From the NCBI RefSeq assembly GCF_045984285.3, contig NZ_JBJQIK030000002.1:558001-622000 (forward strand): a DNA stretch of 64,000 bases. Reading direction: 5' to 3'. The DNA is from Rugamonas sp045984285 (GTDB lineage: Bacteria; Pseudomonadota; Gammaproteobacteria; Burkholderiales; Burkholderiaceae_D). A program made the translations under genes and the position numbers. The notes below the pieces were generated by a model, which did not search any database, had not been told where the DNA came from, and saw only the letters and a program-made list of their open reading frames with translations. Below, piece after piece: positions 8,119-16,031 of the stretch (positions are counted from its first letter, which is position 1; each line of letters opens with the position of its first letter).

Positions 8119-9408
8119 ATGAAACGATGGCTTGCCATGCTCCTGCTCGGCGCCGCTGTGGGGCTGGGCGGCAGCGCCGCCGCGCAGGACAAGGCTGCAG
8201 CGCCTGCAGCCGCTGCGGATACCGCCGCCACGGCGGCCGCTCCCGTCACAAAGGACCCGCAGCCCGACCTGGGCCCACCCGCGCAGAAACCGCTGGTGGG
8301 CGCGCCTGCGCAGGCGCAGCCCGTCAGTGAAGCGCCGGCTGCGAAAGCCGGCCCCGGTGCGCACGCCGAAACGCCGATGCTGTCAGCCCCGCGCGTTGAA
8401 TCGGTCGATATCCTGAAACAGAACCAGGCCGAGCGCACCCGCGACCAGCCCGGCAACCTGGCGCCCACCTGGCGCCAGGTGAAGCAGGGCACGCCCAACT
8501 ACGTCAGCCTGCCGTACCCCGAGGCCGGTGTGCTGATCCAGCCGAAGGCGCAGTTCCCCGGCCAGAGCCATGCCACGACGGCAGGCGAAGCATGGCGCCA
8601 GTACCGCAACGGTCCGCTGATGCAGATCGGCGGCTGGCTCCTGATTGTGGCCATGCTGGCCATTGCCGCGATGTACCTGCTGAAAGGCCCCATCAAGCTG
8701 CGCCACCCGCGCACCGGCCGCCTGATCGAGCGTTTCACGCCCACCGAGCGCATGGTGCACTGGACGGTGGCGATCACCTTCGTGATCCTGATGCTGTCCG
8801 GCCTGACCATGATGTTCGGCAAATTCGTGCTGATGCCCATCATCGGCCACACGCTGTTCGGCTACCTGACCTATGCGCTTAAGACCATCCACAACTTTGT
8901 GGGGCCGCTGTTCTCGATTTCGCTGATCGTGATGTTCATCACCTATGTGCGCGATAATTTCCCCATCGCGGCGGACTTCAAATGGCTGTTCACGCTGGGC
9001 GGCGCCATCGGCAAGGGCCATCCGCACGCGGGCCGCTTCAACGCCGGCGAGAAGCTGTGGTTCTGGGGCGGTGTGGTGCTGATGGGGATTATCGTCAGCG
9101 CTTCCGGCTTCGTGCTGAACAGGATTGTGCCGAGCCTGGACTATACGCGCGCCATGATGCAGGTGGCGAACATCGTCCACATCGCCGCTGCCGTGCTGGT
9201 GATGGCTGCGGCGCTGGGCCATATTTATTTGGGTACCATCGGCATGGAAGGCGCCTACCGCGCCATGCGCGACGGCTATGTGGACGACGAGTGGGCTGTG
9301 GAGCACCACGACCTGTGGTACGACGATATCCAGCATGGCCGTGTGCCGCGCGTGAGAACGCAGGAAGGCGCCGCCACCGTCAGTTCCACTGCGCCGAAAA
9401 CCGTGTGA
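8119..9408 (+). CDS. fdhC: Formate dehydrogenase cytochrome b (gamma) subunit with a long N-terminal extension
   Basis: A 429-residue protein. Residues 1-22 are a signal peptide, followed by about 140 residues rich in Ala, Pro and Gln, then a cytochrome b561/FdnI-like domain with about five membrane segments. Likely heme histidines lie in RMVHWTVAITF, KTIHNFVGPLF and NIVHIAAAV. The subunit anchors the dehydrogenase and delivers electrons from formate to quinone. Plain FdnI-type gamma subunits are about 210-220 residues; FdhC forms with a periplasmic extension are known in FDH3-type operons, and this one is of that kind. GGAGG lies eight bases upstream of the ATG. Confidence 0.92.
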   Translation: MKRWLAMLLLGAAVGLGGSAAAQDKAAAPAAAADTAATAAAPVTKDPQPDLGPPAQKPLVGAPAQAQPVSEAPAAKAGPGAHAETPMLSAPRVESVDILKQNQAERTRDQPGNLAPTWRQVKQGTPNYVSLPYPEAGVLIQPKAQFPGQSHATTAGEAWRQYRNGPLMQIGGWLLIVAMLAIAAMYLLKGPIKLRHPRTGRLIERFTPTERMVHWTVAITFVILMLSGLTMMFGKFVLMPIIGHTLFGYLTYALKTIHNFVGPLFSISLIVMFITYVRDNFPIAADFKWLFTLGGAIGKGHPHAGRFNAGEKLWFWGGVVLMGIIVSASGFVLNRIVPSLDYTRAMMQVANIVHIAAAVLVMAAALGHIYLGTIGMEGAYRAMRDGYVDDEWAVEHHDLWYDDIQHGRVPRVRTQEGAATVSSTAPKTV

Positions 9409-9419
9409 GGAGACCGGAC

Positions 9420-9764
9420 ATGAAACAGAAACTATGTGCTGCACTGGCGCTGCTGGCGCTGGCCGGACTGGCGCAGGCCAAGCTGCCGCCGTTGACCGAA
9501 GAACAGAAAGCGGCCGCGGCCGCCGTGAAAGACAAGCAGGCCTGGACCGACAAGACCATGGCCTACCAGCTCTGCCTGGCGCAGGACCGCATCGCGGCCG
9601 GGTATCACAAGAAAAATGGCGGCAAGCCGTCGATGGAAACGCCGGCCTGTGTGAATCCCGGTCCTTATGTGGCGCAGGTGGCGGCAGCCAAGGAAGTCGG
9701 CATCGCGGATTCCAAGCCGAGCCCGGAAGCGGGCGCGCGCCAGCCTCCGCCCGGCAAGAATTAA
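9420..9764 (+). CDS. Small exported protein of the formate dehydrogenase operon
   Basis: A 114-residue protein with a Sec signal peptide (residues 1-20, cleavage after AQA), then KLPPLTEEQKAAAAAVKDKQ, a helical middle part and a Pro-rich C-terminus (RQPPPGKN). Mature cysteines at 52 and 77 could form a disulfide bond. It starts 12 bases after fdhC and ends two bases before fdhD, so it belongs to the operon. I know no function. It looks like proteins that sit between fdhC and fdhD in related genomes, which I infer from memory of gene order, not from a search. GAGGAGA precedes the ATG. Confidence 0.72.
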   Translation: MKQKLCAALALLALAGLAQAKLPPLTEEQKAAAAAVKDKQAWTDKTMAYQLCLAQDRIAAGYHKKNGGKPSMETPACVNPGPYVAQVAAAKEVGIADSKPSPEAGARQPPPGKN

Positions 9765-9765
9765 G

Positions 9766-10608
9766 ATGGCATACCGTCCCGAACTGTCCGCCGCCAGTGC
9801 CGTCCTCACCCGCGAAGTCGAAGTGCTGGACGAGCGCGGCCGCGCGTCCATCATTGCCATTCCCGCCGAACGGCCGCTGACGGTCTACGTCGACAAGCGC
9901 GAGCTGGTCACGCTGATGACGCTGGGCGGGGCGCCGGAAGCGCTCACGCTGGGCTACCTGCGCAACCAGCGCCTGGTGCGTTCGCTGGACGATATCGTTT
10001 CCGTGCATGTGGACTGGGACGTGGATGCGGTCGCCGTCAAAACCCGCCACGGCATTGCCGATGTGGAGGAGCGCACATCCAAAAAGGTCGTCACTACCGG
10101 CTGCGGCCAGGGCTCCGTGTTCGGCGGCCTGATGGACGACGTGGACAAGATCCGCCTGCCGGATGCGGCGCGGCTGCACCAGTCCACGCTGTACGGCATT
10201 GTCGATACCATCCGCACCCACCAGTCCATCTACAAGCAGGCCGGCTCCGTGCATGGCTGCGCGCTGTTCTCGGCCAGGGGCGAACTGCTGTATTTCGTGG
10301 AAGACGTGGGCCGCCACAATGCGGTGGACGCCATTGCCGGCCTGATGTGGCTGGAAGGCATGGACGGCGCCGACAAGATTTTCTACACCACCGGCCGCCT
10401 TACTTCCGAGATGGTGATCAAGGGCGCCCAGATGGGCATTCCCTTCCTGCTGTCCCGTTCCGGCACCACGCAGATGGGCCATATGGTGGCCGAGCGCATC
10501 GGCATGACGCTGCTGGCGCGCTGCACCGGCAAGCACTTCCTGCTGCTGACCGGCAAGGAGCGCCTGGTCTTCGCGCCGGAACTGGCCGAAGTGCTGCGCT
10601 ACGCTTAA
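9766..10608 (+). CDS. fdhD: Formate dehydrogenase sulfurtransferase FdhD
   Basis: A 280-residue protein of the FdhD family, which transfers sulfur from a cysteine desulfurase to the molybdenum cofactor and is required for formate dehydrogenase activity. Family blocks visible are LMTLGGAPEALTLGYL, VVTTGCGQGSVFG, VHGCALFS, EDVGRHNAVDA and FYTTGRLTSEMV. The catalytic loop has a single cysteine, Cys113; the second cysteine of the E. coli CxxC pair is replaced by Gly116. It is the last gene of the operon, starting two bases after the preceding stop. The hairpin just downstream has its T-run on the minus strand. Confidence 0.93.
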   Translation: MAYRPELSAASAVLTREVEVLDERGRASIIAIPAERPLTVYVDKRELVTLMTLGGAPEALTLGYLRNQRLVRSLDDIVSVHVDWDVDAVAVKTRHGIADVEERTSKKVVTTGCGQGSVFGGLMDDVDKIRLPDAARLHQSTLYGIVDTIRTHQSIYKQAGSVHGCALFSARGELLYFVEDVGRHNAVDAIAGLMWLEGMDGADKIFYTTGRLTSEMVIKGAQMGIPFLLSRSGTTQMGHMVAERIGMTLLARCTGKHFLLLTGKERLVFAPELAEVLRYA

Positions 10609-10631
10609 AAAAAGACCCGCCGCAGCGGGTC
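10607..10631 (-). terminator. Rho-independent terminator of the PEP-CTERM gene
   Basis: GACCCGC (10614-10620), loop CGCA, GCGGGTC (10625-10631) is a perfect 7-bp hairpin. On the minus strand it is followed by a run of seven T (10613-10607). It ends transcription of the PEP-CTERM gene at 10654-11214; the run of A overlaps the fdhD stop region. Confidence 0.75.
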
Positions 10632-10653
10632 GGTGAAACGGGGTGCGCCGGGG

Positions 10654-11214
10654 TCAGCCGAGTTTGTTGTTCGACTTGCGGCGTGCGGTAAAGGCCAGCA
10701 GGCCGATACCAATGCCCAGCATTGCGTAGGTAGCAGGTTCCGGGATCGGAGCCGTTTGCAGGTTCAGGGTACCGGCATAAGAGCCGCCCATGTCCGGAAT
10801 CGCGGTGCTGCCAGTCACCGTGAACCCGTAGTTGCCCGACATCAGCGCATCCATCGGATAGAACTCGATACCACCGGCGGTGGTGAAGGACGTGCTCAGC
10901 ATCGTGCGCGAAGAGTCATCTTCAACACGGAAGAAAGTGATTTCCGTGATCCCATAGTTGGAAAGGCGGGACGAATCGATCCAGGTTTTGCCGACCACGG
11001 CAGTGCCGCTGGCCCAACCCATCGTTGCCGCATCGACCGAGAACAGGTAATCGTCCTCGAAATCCACGCCGGGAGTTGCATGGGTCATGCCGAAGACGGC
11101 ATTACCTGCGGCGTCAAACGTCAGTGTGGTCTGAGCGCTTGCACCGGTGCTGGCCAGCAGGCCAGCGGAGAGAAGTAAAGAACCGGCTACCTTGCTTAAT
11201 AACGCTTTCTTCAT
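10654..11214 (-). CDS. PEP-CTERM sorting-domain protein
   Basis: A 186-residue exported protein. Signal peptide at residues 1-28 (ASTGASAQ), a beta-rich domain with the motif LTFDAAGNAVFG, and a C-terminal PEP-CTERM signal: IPEPATYAMLGIGIGLLAFTARRK, split as PEPATYA, a hydrophobic helix and a basic tail. Such proteins are cut and probably attached by an exosortase, usually together with exopolysaccharide. No exosortase gene is in the window. AAGGGG precedes the ATG at 11214. It is divergent from the LysR gene at 11508, with 293 bases between them. The passenger domain has no assigned function. Confidence 0.85.
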   Translation of the reverse strand: MKKALLSKVAGSLLLSAGLLASTGASAQTTLTFDAAGNAVFGMTHATPGVDFEDDYLFSVDAATMGWASGTAVVGKTWIDSSRLSNYGITEITFFRVEDDSSRTMLSTSFTTAGGIEFYPMDALMSGNYGFTVTGSTAIPDMGGSYAGTLNLQTAPIPEPATYAMLGIGIGLLAFTARRKSNNKLG

Positions 11215-11495
11215 TTGTATACCCCTTGAACTCGTTTGTTGTTGCAGAGAGTAGTTACCATCGTTGCCAGAAATGCTCATCCGAAAAATCAATTGCCTGT
11301 TGAAATTGAAAATTTGCAATTCTGATAACGTTATTTATATTATCTCGACTTGGGGCATGCTTGCTACACTAATGAACCGTAATTTCAGCGAAAAGCTACT
11401 CATCCCAGGCACCTGCTCAAAGTCCCGTAAAGTCAAGCTCAATCTTTTTCGCGCTTGATTTCCGGCAGTCATAAATTGGGGTTTATCGCCCCCGT

Positions 11496-11501
11496 TATAA
11501 T
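11496..11501 (+). promoter_or_regulatory. Likely -10 box of the LysR gene, implying a leaderless mRNA
   Basis: A perfect TATAAT lies so close to the ATG at 11508 that transcription would begin at or next to the start codon. No ribosome-binding site is visible in the 12 bases before the ATG. The -35 region is weak (AAATTG at 11473-11478, 17 bases upstream). A short inverted repeat GGGG-N7-CCCC lies in the spacer. Confidence 0.4.
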
Positions 11502-11507
11502 TGGCTG

Positions 11508-12389
11508 ATGGATATCAATTCGGACGACCTGAAAATCTTTGTTGCGGTAGTCGATTCCGGCACCCTGAGCGCAGCGTCGGTGCATCTGGGACAGACCACC
11601 TCAGGCGTCAGCCGTGCCTTGTCGCGGCTGGAAGAAAAGCTGCAGACCACCTTGCTCACCCGCACCACGCGGCGCATGGAACTCACCGAAGAAGGCCAGC
11701 TCTTCCTGGACAAGGCGCGCAGCATCCTGGCCTCGATGGAGGAGATGGAGGAATGCATCCGCATCCGCAGCCAGCAGCCATCCGGCCGCCTCGCGGTCGA
11801 TGCGGCCTCGCCCTTCATGCTGCATTGCGTGGTGCCGCATGTGGCGGAGTTCCGCCGGCTGTATCCGGAGATCCGCCTGGAGTTGCGCAGCAACGACCAG
11901 ATTGCCGACCTGATCGAGCACCGCACCGATATCGCCATCCGCATCGGCGCCCTGAGCGATTCCACCTTGCATGCGCGGCCCCTGAGTTCGAGCCCCCTGC
12001 ATATCCTTGCGAGCCCGGCTTACCTGGAACAGCAGGGCCGGCCGCACAGCCCCGGCGAACTCGCGCGCCATACGCTGATTGGCTTCGTGCAGTACGAACT
12101 GGGCAACCAGTGGCCCTTGCGCCATACCGGCGGCGACACCTATGCGGTACAGCCGGCCATTTCCGCATCGAGCGGCGAAACGCTGCGCCAGCTGGCCATC
12201 GAAGGGCAGGGCATCGTCTGCCTTGCGGACTTCATGACGCGCGCCGATATTGCAGCCGGCCGCCTGGTGCCGTTGCTGCAGGACTTCAACACCGGCTACC
12301 GCCAGCAGATCAACGCTGTCTACTACCGCAACACGCAGCTCGCGCAGCGTATCAGCTGCTTCCTCGAATTCCTCCAGCAAAAGCTGTAG
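11508..12389 (+). CDS. LysR-family transcriptional regulator
   Basis: A 293-residue LysR protein: winged helix-turn-helix at residues 1-65 (DLKIFVAVVDSGTLSAASV, GVSRALSRLEEKL, TRTTRRMELTEEG) and a substrate-binding domain from about 90. The C-terminal part (PLSSSPLHILASPAYLEQQG, GIVCLADFMT) is like the CrgA/YafC-type regulators that often control nearby oxidoreductases. The ligand is unknown. Its only close divergent neighbour is the PEP-CTERM gene, which is not a usual LysR target, so the regulated gene may be elsewhere. Confidence 0.9.
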   Translation: MDINSDDLKIFVAVVDSGTLSAASVHLGQTTSGVSRALSRLEEKLQTTLLTRTTRRMELTEEGQLFLDKARSILASMEEMEECIRIRSQQPSGRLAVDAASPFMLHCVVPHVAEFRRLYPEIRLELRSNDQIADLIEHRTDIAIRIGALSDSTLHARPLSSSPLHILASPAYLEQQGRPHSPGELARHTLIGFVQYELGNQWPLRHTGGDTYAVQPAISASSGETLRQLAIEGQGIVCLADFMTRADIAAGRLVPLLQDFNTGYRQQINAVYYRNTQLAQRISCFLEFLQQKL

Positions 12390-12597
12390 GCCTGATCCCA
12401 CATCACGATTAGCCCTGCGCGGCGGTGATTTTGTTCGATACCGCACGGTGCCTGTCATGCCCACGTCATAAACTGGCCTTGCGTGATTGATGCGCTATGC
12501 AGCGAATCCAAGAAAACGAAGCAGGTCCGCTCGTCCGCAGGCAAGTCCGGCCGCCTAAAGCGCCGGCACCAGATTCAGCGCCGATACGGGAGGTCAC

Positions 12598-12759
12598 ATG
12601 ACGACGCAGACGAACCATCCATCGAAGTATGTAGTGCGCGAGTACCTCGAACGCCGTTCACAGGAAGTGAAGCCGCCGCCGACGCCGGAAGAAATCCGCC
12701 GTCAACTGGGCTGGGGCCTCATGATGTTCGAGCAGAAAATCGGCAACGGCAGGTCGTAA
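12598..12759 (+). CDS. Small hypothetical protein (53 residues)
   Basis: ATG at 12598 is preceded by GGGAGGT, a strong ribosome-binding site. The 53-residue product begins MTTQTNHPSKYVVREYLERR, continues with a Pro-rich turn (VKPPPTPEEIRRQLGW) and ends MMFEQKIGNGRS. It has helical, amphipathic character and no membrane segment. The gene lies 14 bases before the next small gene, so they probably form a two-gene unit ending at the terminator at 12966. I do not recognise the family. Confidence 0.6.
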   Translation: MTTQTNHPSKYVVREYLERRSQEVKPPPTPEEIRRQLGWGLMMFEQKIGNGRS

Positions 12760-12773
12760 AACAGGAGGAAGCA

Positions 12774-12941
12774 ATGGGAAAACGTATCGGCAACAAAGAC
12801 ATCGCGCAGCACCGCAGCAAGGACGATAAGAAACGCATCAAGGCAGCGAACGTCGCCATGGAAGCTGTGAAGAAGGCCGCAGCCCAGGCGAAATACCGCA
12901 ACGCCCAGAAAGGCCAGACTGCCGCCTCCGCTCAAGCCTGA
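12774..12941 (+). CDS. Small basic hypothetical protein (55 residues)
   Basis: ATG at 12774 follows ACAGGAGGAAGCA, a near-perfect ribosome-binding site, and is chosen over longer upstream readings of the same frame. The product is 55 residues, starts MGKRIGNKDIAQHRSKDDKK and is Lys/Ala-rich, probably one or two charged helices; the composition suggests nucleic-acid contact, which is only a guess. It is followed by a good rho-independent terminator. Confidence 0.6.
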   Translation: MGKRIGNKDIAQHRSKDDKKRIKAANVAMEAVKKAAAQAKYRNAQKGQTAASAQA

Positions 12942-12965
12942 TACCGGCTGATGTCTCGAAACAAG

Positions 12966-12995
12966 AAGCTCATTCCTCCCGGGATGGGCTTTTTT
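12966..12995 (+). terminator. Rho-independent terminator of the two small genes
   Basis: AAGCTCATTCC, loop, GGGATGGGCTT pairs along its length with two T-G wobbles and is followed by TTTTTT (12990-12995). It lies 25 bases after the stop at 12941. Confidence 0.75.
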
Positions 12996-13129
12996 GGCGT
13001 TTACGGCGCCATTCACTGAAAACTGCGTCATTCACCGGTTCCCAGCCGCCATTCACCGAAAAGCGGTATCGGCCGCCCATGTTCCCACGTATTGTTACGT
13101 TCAACTAAACACAAGACGGGGAGCAGCAA

Positions 13130-13492
13130 ATGAAAAACGGGATGCAGCAAACGCGCAAGCAGATCCTCTGGGGCCTGCTGATCGTGGCGGCGGGCGTGGC
13201 CTTCCTGATGAATCGCGAGGACATGCTCGAAGTGGGCATGCTCTGGACCTGGTGGCCAGTGATCTTGCTGATTTTCGGCCTCAATAATTTGATCCTGCCG
13301 GCGGACGGCAAGCAGTTCATGGACGGCCTGGGCCAGGTGGCCTTCGCCGCATGGTTCTATGCCGCGAGCGAGCACCTGTGGGGCCTGACCTTCTTCAACA
13401 GCTGGCCCATCCTGGTGGTGGTGGCGGGCGTGTGCCTGGTGCTGCAGCCGCTGGCCAACAAATTCTTCGATTCCAAAAGCAAGGAGATGTAA
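13130..13492 (+). CDS. LiaI/LiaF-like small membrane protein
   Basis: A 120-residue protein with about three to four membrane segments (ILWGLLIVAAGVAFLM; WTWWPVILLIFGLNNLIL; FAAWFYAA; WPILVVVAGVCLVL). This pattern of a paired 'WP-hydrophobic' helix is that of the LiaF/LiaI-type transmembrane region (DUF5668). It is directly followed, with no gap, by a longer protein with the same kind of N-terminus, then by a two-component system, so an envelope-stress sensing role is inferred. GGGGAG precedes the ATG by eight bases. Confidence 0.75.
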   Translation: MKNGMQQTRKQILWGLLIVAAGVAFLMNREDMLEVGMLWTWWPVILLIFGLNNLILPADGKQFMDGLGQVAFAAWFYAASEHLWGLTFFNSWPILVVVAGVCLVLQPLANKFFDSKSKEM

Positions 13493-14206
13493 ATGAGAAC
13501 CCGACGCGAACGCAGCCCGGCGGGGCAAGTGGTGGTAGGTGTCGCGGTCATTGTGGTCGGCATGCTGTTCCTGCTGGATAACCTCGGATGGCTGGACTTC
13601 GACTTCGATTTCCAGTTCTGGCCGATGATCCTGATCGTGGCGGGCTCGCTGAAGCTGATGCAGGCCCGCAGCTCGAAATCCCAGCTGGTGGGCGGCGGAC
13701 TGCTGTTGTTTGGCCTGCTGCTGATGTTGAAGGGAATGGGCCTGATCTACATCAGCTGGCGCGTGATGGCGCCGCTGGTGATGATTGCGGTCGGCCTGAT
13801 GGTGGTGTTCCGCTCCGCGAAGCAGCGCAAGGATGGCGCGGGCGACGCCATTTTCGGCATGAGCAAGGAAGAGGATGGCGGCAATGTCGTCAACATGACG
13901 GCCATCCTGGGCGCATCGGTACGGCGCTGCGTGTCGCAGGACTACCGTGGCGGCGAGCTCACCGCCATGATGGGCGGTTGCGAACTTGATCTGCGCGATG
14001 CCTCGATCAATGGCGACGTCTACGTGCATGTATTCGCCATGATGGGCGGCATCACCATCAAGATCCCTGCGGACTGGCAGGTGGAACTGGAAGGCACGCC
14101 TATCCTGGGCGGCTTCGACGAGAAGACCGTGCTGGCCAAGGGCACCGGCAAGCGCCTGATCGTGCGCGGCTACGCCATCATGGGCGGCGTGGAAGTCCGT
14201 AACTGA
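13493..14206 (+). CDS. LiaF-like cell-wall stress membrane protein
   Basis: A 237-residue protein. The N-terminal half has about four membrane helices (VVVGVAVIVVGMLFLLDNLGW, FWPMILIVAGSLKLM, LLLFGLLLMLKGMG, APLVMIAVGLMVVF). The C-terminal half is a beta-strand repeat domain typical of LiaF (FGMSKEEDGG, TAILGASVRR, GGELTAMMGGCELDLRDA, VHVFAMMGGITIKIP). In Firmicutes LiaF inhibits the LiaS sensor kinase; here the partner is a LytS/LytTR system immediately downstream. The start follows the previous stop directly and its stop overlaps the next start (TGATG). Confidence 0.85.
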   Translation: MRTRRERSPAGQVVVGVAVIVVGMLFLLDNLGWLDFDFDFQFWPMILIVAGSLKLMQARSSKSQLVGGGLLLFGLLLMLKGMGLIYISWRVMAPLVMIAVGLMVVFRSAKQRKDGAGDAIFGMSKEEDGGNVVNMTAILGASVRRCVSQDYRGGELTAMMGGCELDLRDASINGDVYVHVFAMMGGITIKIPADWQVELEGTPILGGFDEKTVLAKGTGKRLIVRGYAIMGGVEVRN

Positions 14207-15282
14207 TGCAAAGGATGCTCACAGGGCGCGGCCTGGCCCTCTACCTGGCAATCTGGTCGCTGATTGCGCCGGCGTTGGGCAGGGTTGTCGCGCTGGTCAC
14301 GCAGTCGCCGGTGCCGAACGCCATGCTGTTCGCGGTGCCGGGCACCCTGCTGTTCGCGGTGGCGGCAGGCTTCTCGGCCTACTACCTGTGCCGCGCCAAT
14401 CCCCTCGGCGGCGACAAGCATATGGGCCTGGTGCTGCTGGCGCTGGGCGCCGCGGCAGCGCTGATCAGCCTTGTGTGGATCGGCGTGCTGCAGCTGTGGA
14501 ACCTGGTGTGCCAGTCTTTCGGCGTTTGGTGGGCGGGCATCGAGTTCAATGCGCAGCTGATGGCATTGCTGTTCACGCTGGGCGTGCTGCTGTATGGACT
14601 GCTGGCGGTGATCAACTACCTGATGATCGAGTTCGTGCGGGCGCGGAACGCGGAGAAGCGCGAGCTGGAACTGCAGGTGCTGGCGCAGGACGCGGAACTG
14701 CGCATGCTGCGCACCCAGATCGACCCGCACTTCCTGTTCAACAGCCTGAACTCGATCAGCGCGCTGACTTCGCAGAACCCGAAGGCGGCGCGCGAGATGA
14801 CGCTGCAGCTGGCCAGCTTCTTCCGCCAGAGCCTGGGCATGGAATCGCACCGCAAGGTCACGCTGGAGCAGGAGATGGTGCTGATCCGGCATTTCCTCGC
14901 GATCGAAAAAGTGCGCTTCGGCGAGCGGCTGGTTGTGGAAGAGGCGGTGGAGAAGGGTGCGCTGGAGTGCTGCGTGCCGCCGATGATCATCCAGCCGCTG
15001 GTGGAAAACGCCATCAAGCACGGCATCGGGCAGTTGCCCGAGGGCGGGCTGGTGATGGTGGCAGCATGGCGCGACGGCTCGCAGCTGCGCATCACCGTGC
15101 ATAACGCGATCGACGCCGACCTGCCCGAAGCGCGCGGCAACGGCATAGGCCTGAGCAATGTGCGCCAGCGCCTGGCGGCGGCTTACGGGCACGAAGCGAG
15201 CGTGCAATGGGAGCGCGAAGACGGCAGCTTCAAGGTCAATATCACGATGCCTGCGCAGACGGGCGAAGAGGAAAACCGATGA
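14206..15282 (+). CDS. LytS/YehU-type sensor histidine kinase
   Basis: A 358-residue kinase. Residues 1-145 hold about four membrane helices; a short coiled coil follows (ARNAEKRELELQVLAQDAEL), then the His_kinase domain with RTQIDPHFLFNSLNSI, where the His is the phosphorylation site, and an ATPase domain (IQPLVENAIKHGIGQLPEGG; ARGNGIGLSNVRQRL). It lacks a dedicated extracellular sensing domain, so the LiaF-like proteins encoded upstream may supply the signal. It overlaps both neighbours: TGATG with the LiaF-like gene and ATGA with the regulator. Confidence 0.9.
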   Translation: MQRMLTGRGLALYLAIWSLIAPALGRVVALVTQSPVPNAMLFAVPGTLLFAVAAGFSAYYLCRANPLGGDKHMGLVLLALGAAAALISLVWIGVLQLWNLVCQSFGVWWAGIEFNAQLMALLFTLGVLLYGLLAVINYLMIEFVRARNAEKRELELQVLAQDAELRMLRTQIDPHFLFNSLNSISALTSQNPKAAREMTLQLASFFRQSLGMESHRKVTLEQEMVLIRHFLAIEKVRFGERLVVEEAVEKGALECCVPPMIIQPLVENAIKHGIGQLPEGGLVMVAAWRDGSQLRITVHNAIDADLPEARGNGIGLSNVRQRLAAAYGHEASVQWEREDGSFKVNITMPAQTGEEENR

Positions 15283-16019
15283 AAGTCATCATCGTCGACG
15301 ACGAAATGCTGGCGCGCGGCGTGGTGCGCGAATACCTGGCCGAACATGGTGATGTGGAGGTGCTGGCCGAATGCGGCAACGGCTTCGAGGCGGTGAAGGC
15401 TATCACCGAGCTGGAGCCGGACCTGGTCTTCCTCGACATCCAGATGCCGAAGCTGGACGGTTTTGAAGTGGCGGAACTGGTGGGCAGCAAAACGCGCTTT
15501 ATCTTCGCCACGGCTTTCGACCAGTACGCCATCAAGGCCTTCGACCACCATGCGCTGGACTACCTGCTGAAGCCCTTCAGCCAGCAGCGCTTCGACCAGG
15601 CGCTGGCGCATGCGCGCGCCAGCCTGGGCGACCGCGGCACGGAGGCGGCGGTGGAAGCCGTGGTGCGCGATGTGGCCTCCACGCGCGCCAGGCCGCTGGG
15701 CCGGGTGCTGATCCGCGACGGGGCGAAGGTGCACGTGATCCCGGCCGAGAAAATCGACTACATCGAAGCGCAGGACGACTACGTGCAAGTGCACACGGAA
15801 GGCAAGGCATTGCTGAAGAACCAGCGCCTGAGCGAGCTTGAATCGCAGCTGGAAGCGGAGAAGTTCTTCCGCATCCACCGCAGCTACCTGGTGAACATCG
15901 AATGCGTCAGCCGCATCGAGCAGGTCAGCAAGGACAGCCACGTCGCGGTGCTGAAATCCGGTCCCCGTCTCCCCATCAGCCGCAGCGGCTACCAAAAAAT
16001 CCGCACCGCCATCCAATAA
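15279..16019 (+). CDS. LytTR-family response regulator
   Basis: A 246-residue regulator: receiver domain (residues 1-120; acidic pair in VDDEM, phospho-Asp in LVFLDIQMPKLDGFE, Lys in YLLKPF) and C-terminal LytTR DNA-binding domain (residues 140-245; IPAEKIDYIEAQDDYVQVHT, FFRIHRSYLVNIECVSRIEQ). It is the cognate partner of the preceding kinase, overlapping it as ATGA. Targets are unknown; LytTR regulators often act on their own operon and on envelope genes. The gene ends just before a large palindromic repeat. Confidence 0.92.
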   Translation: MKVIIVDDEMLARGVVREYLAEHGDVEVLAECGNGFEAVKAITELEPDLVFLDIQMPKLDGFEVAELVGSKTRFIFATAFDQYAIKAFDHHALDYLLKPFSQQRFDQALAHARASLGDRGTEAAVEAVVRDVASTRARPLGRVLIRDGAKVHVIPAEKIDYIEAQDDYVQVHTEGKALLKNQRLSELESQLEAEKFFRIHRSYLVNIECVSRIEQVSKDSHVAVLKSGPRLPISRSGYQKIRTAIQ

Positions 16020-16031
16020 GTTACCCGGACG

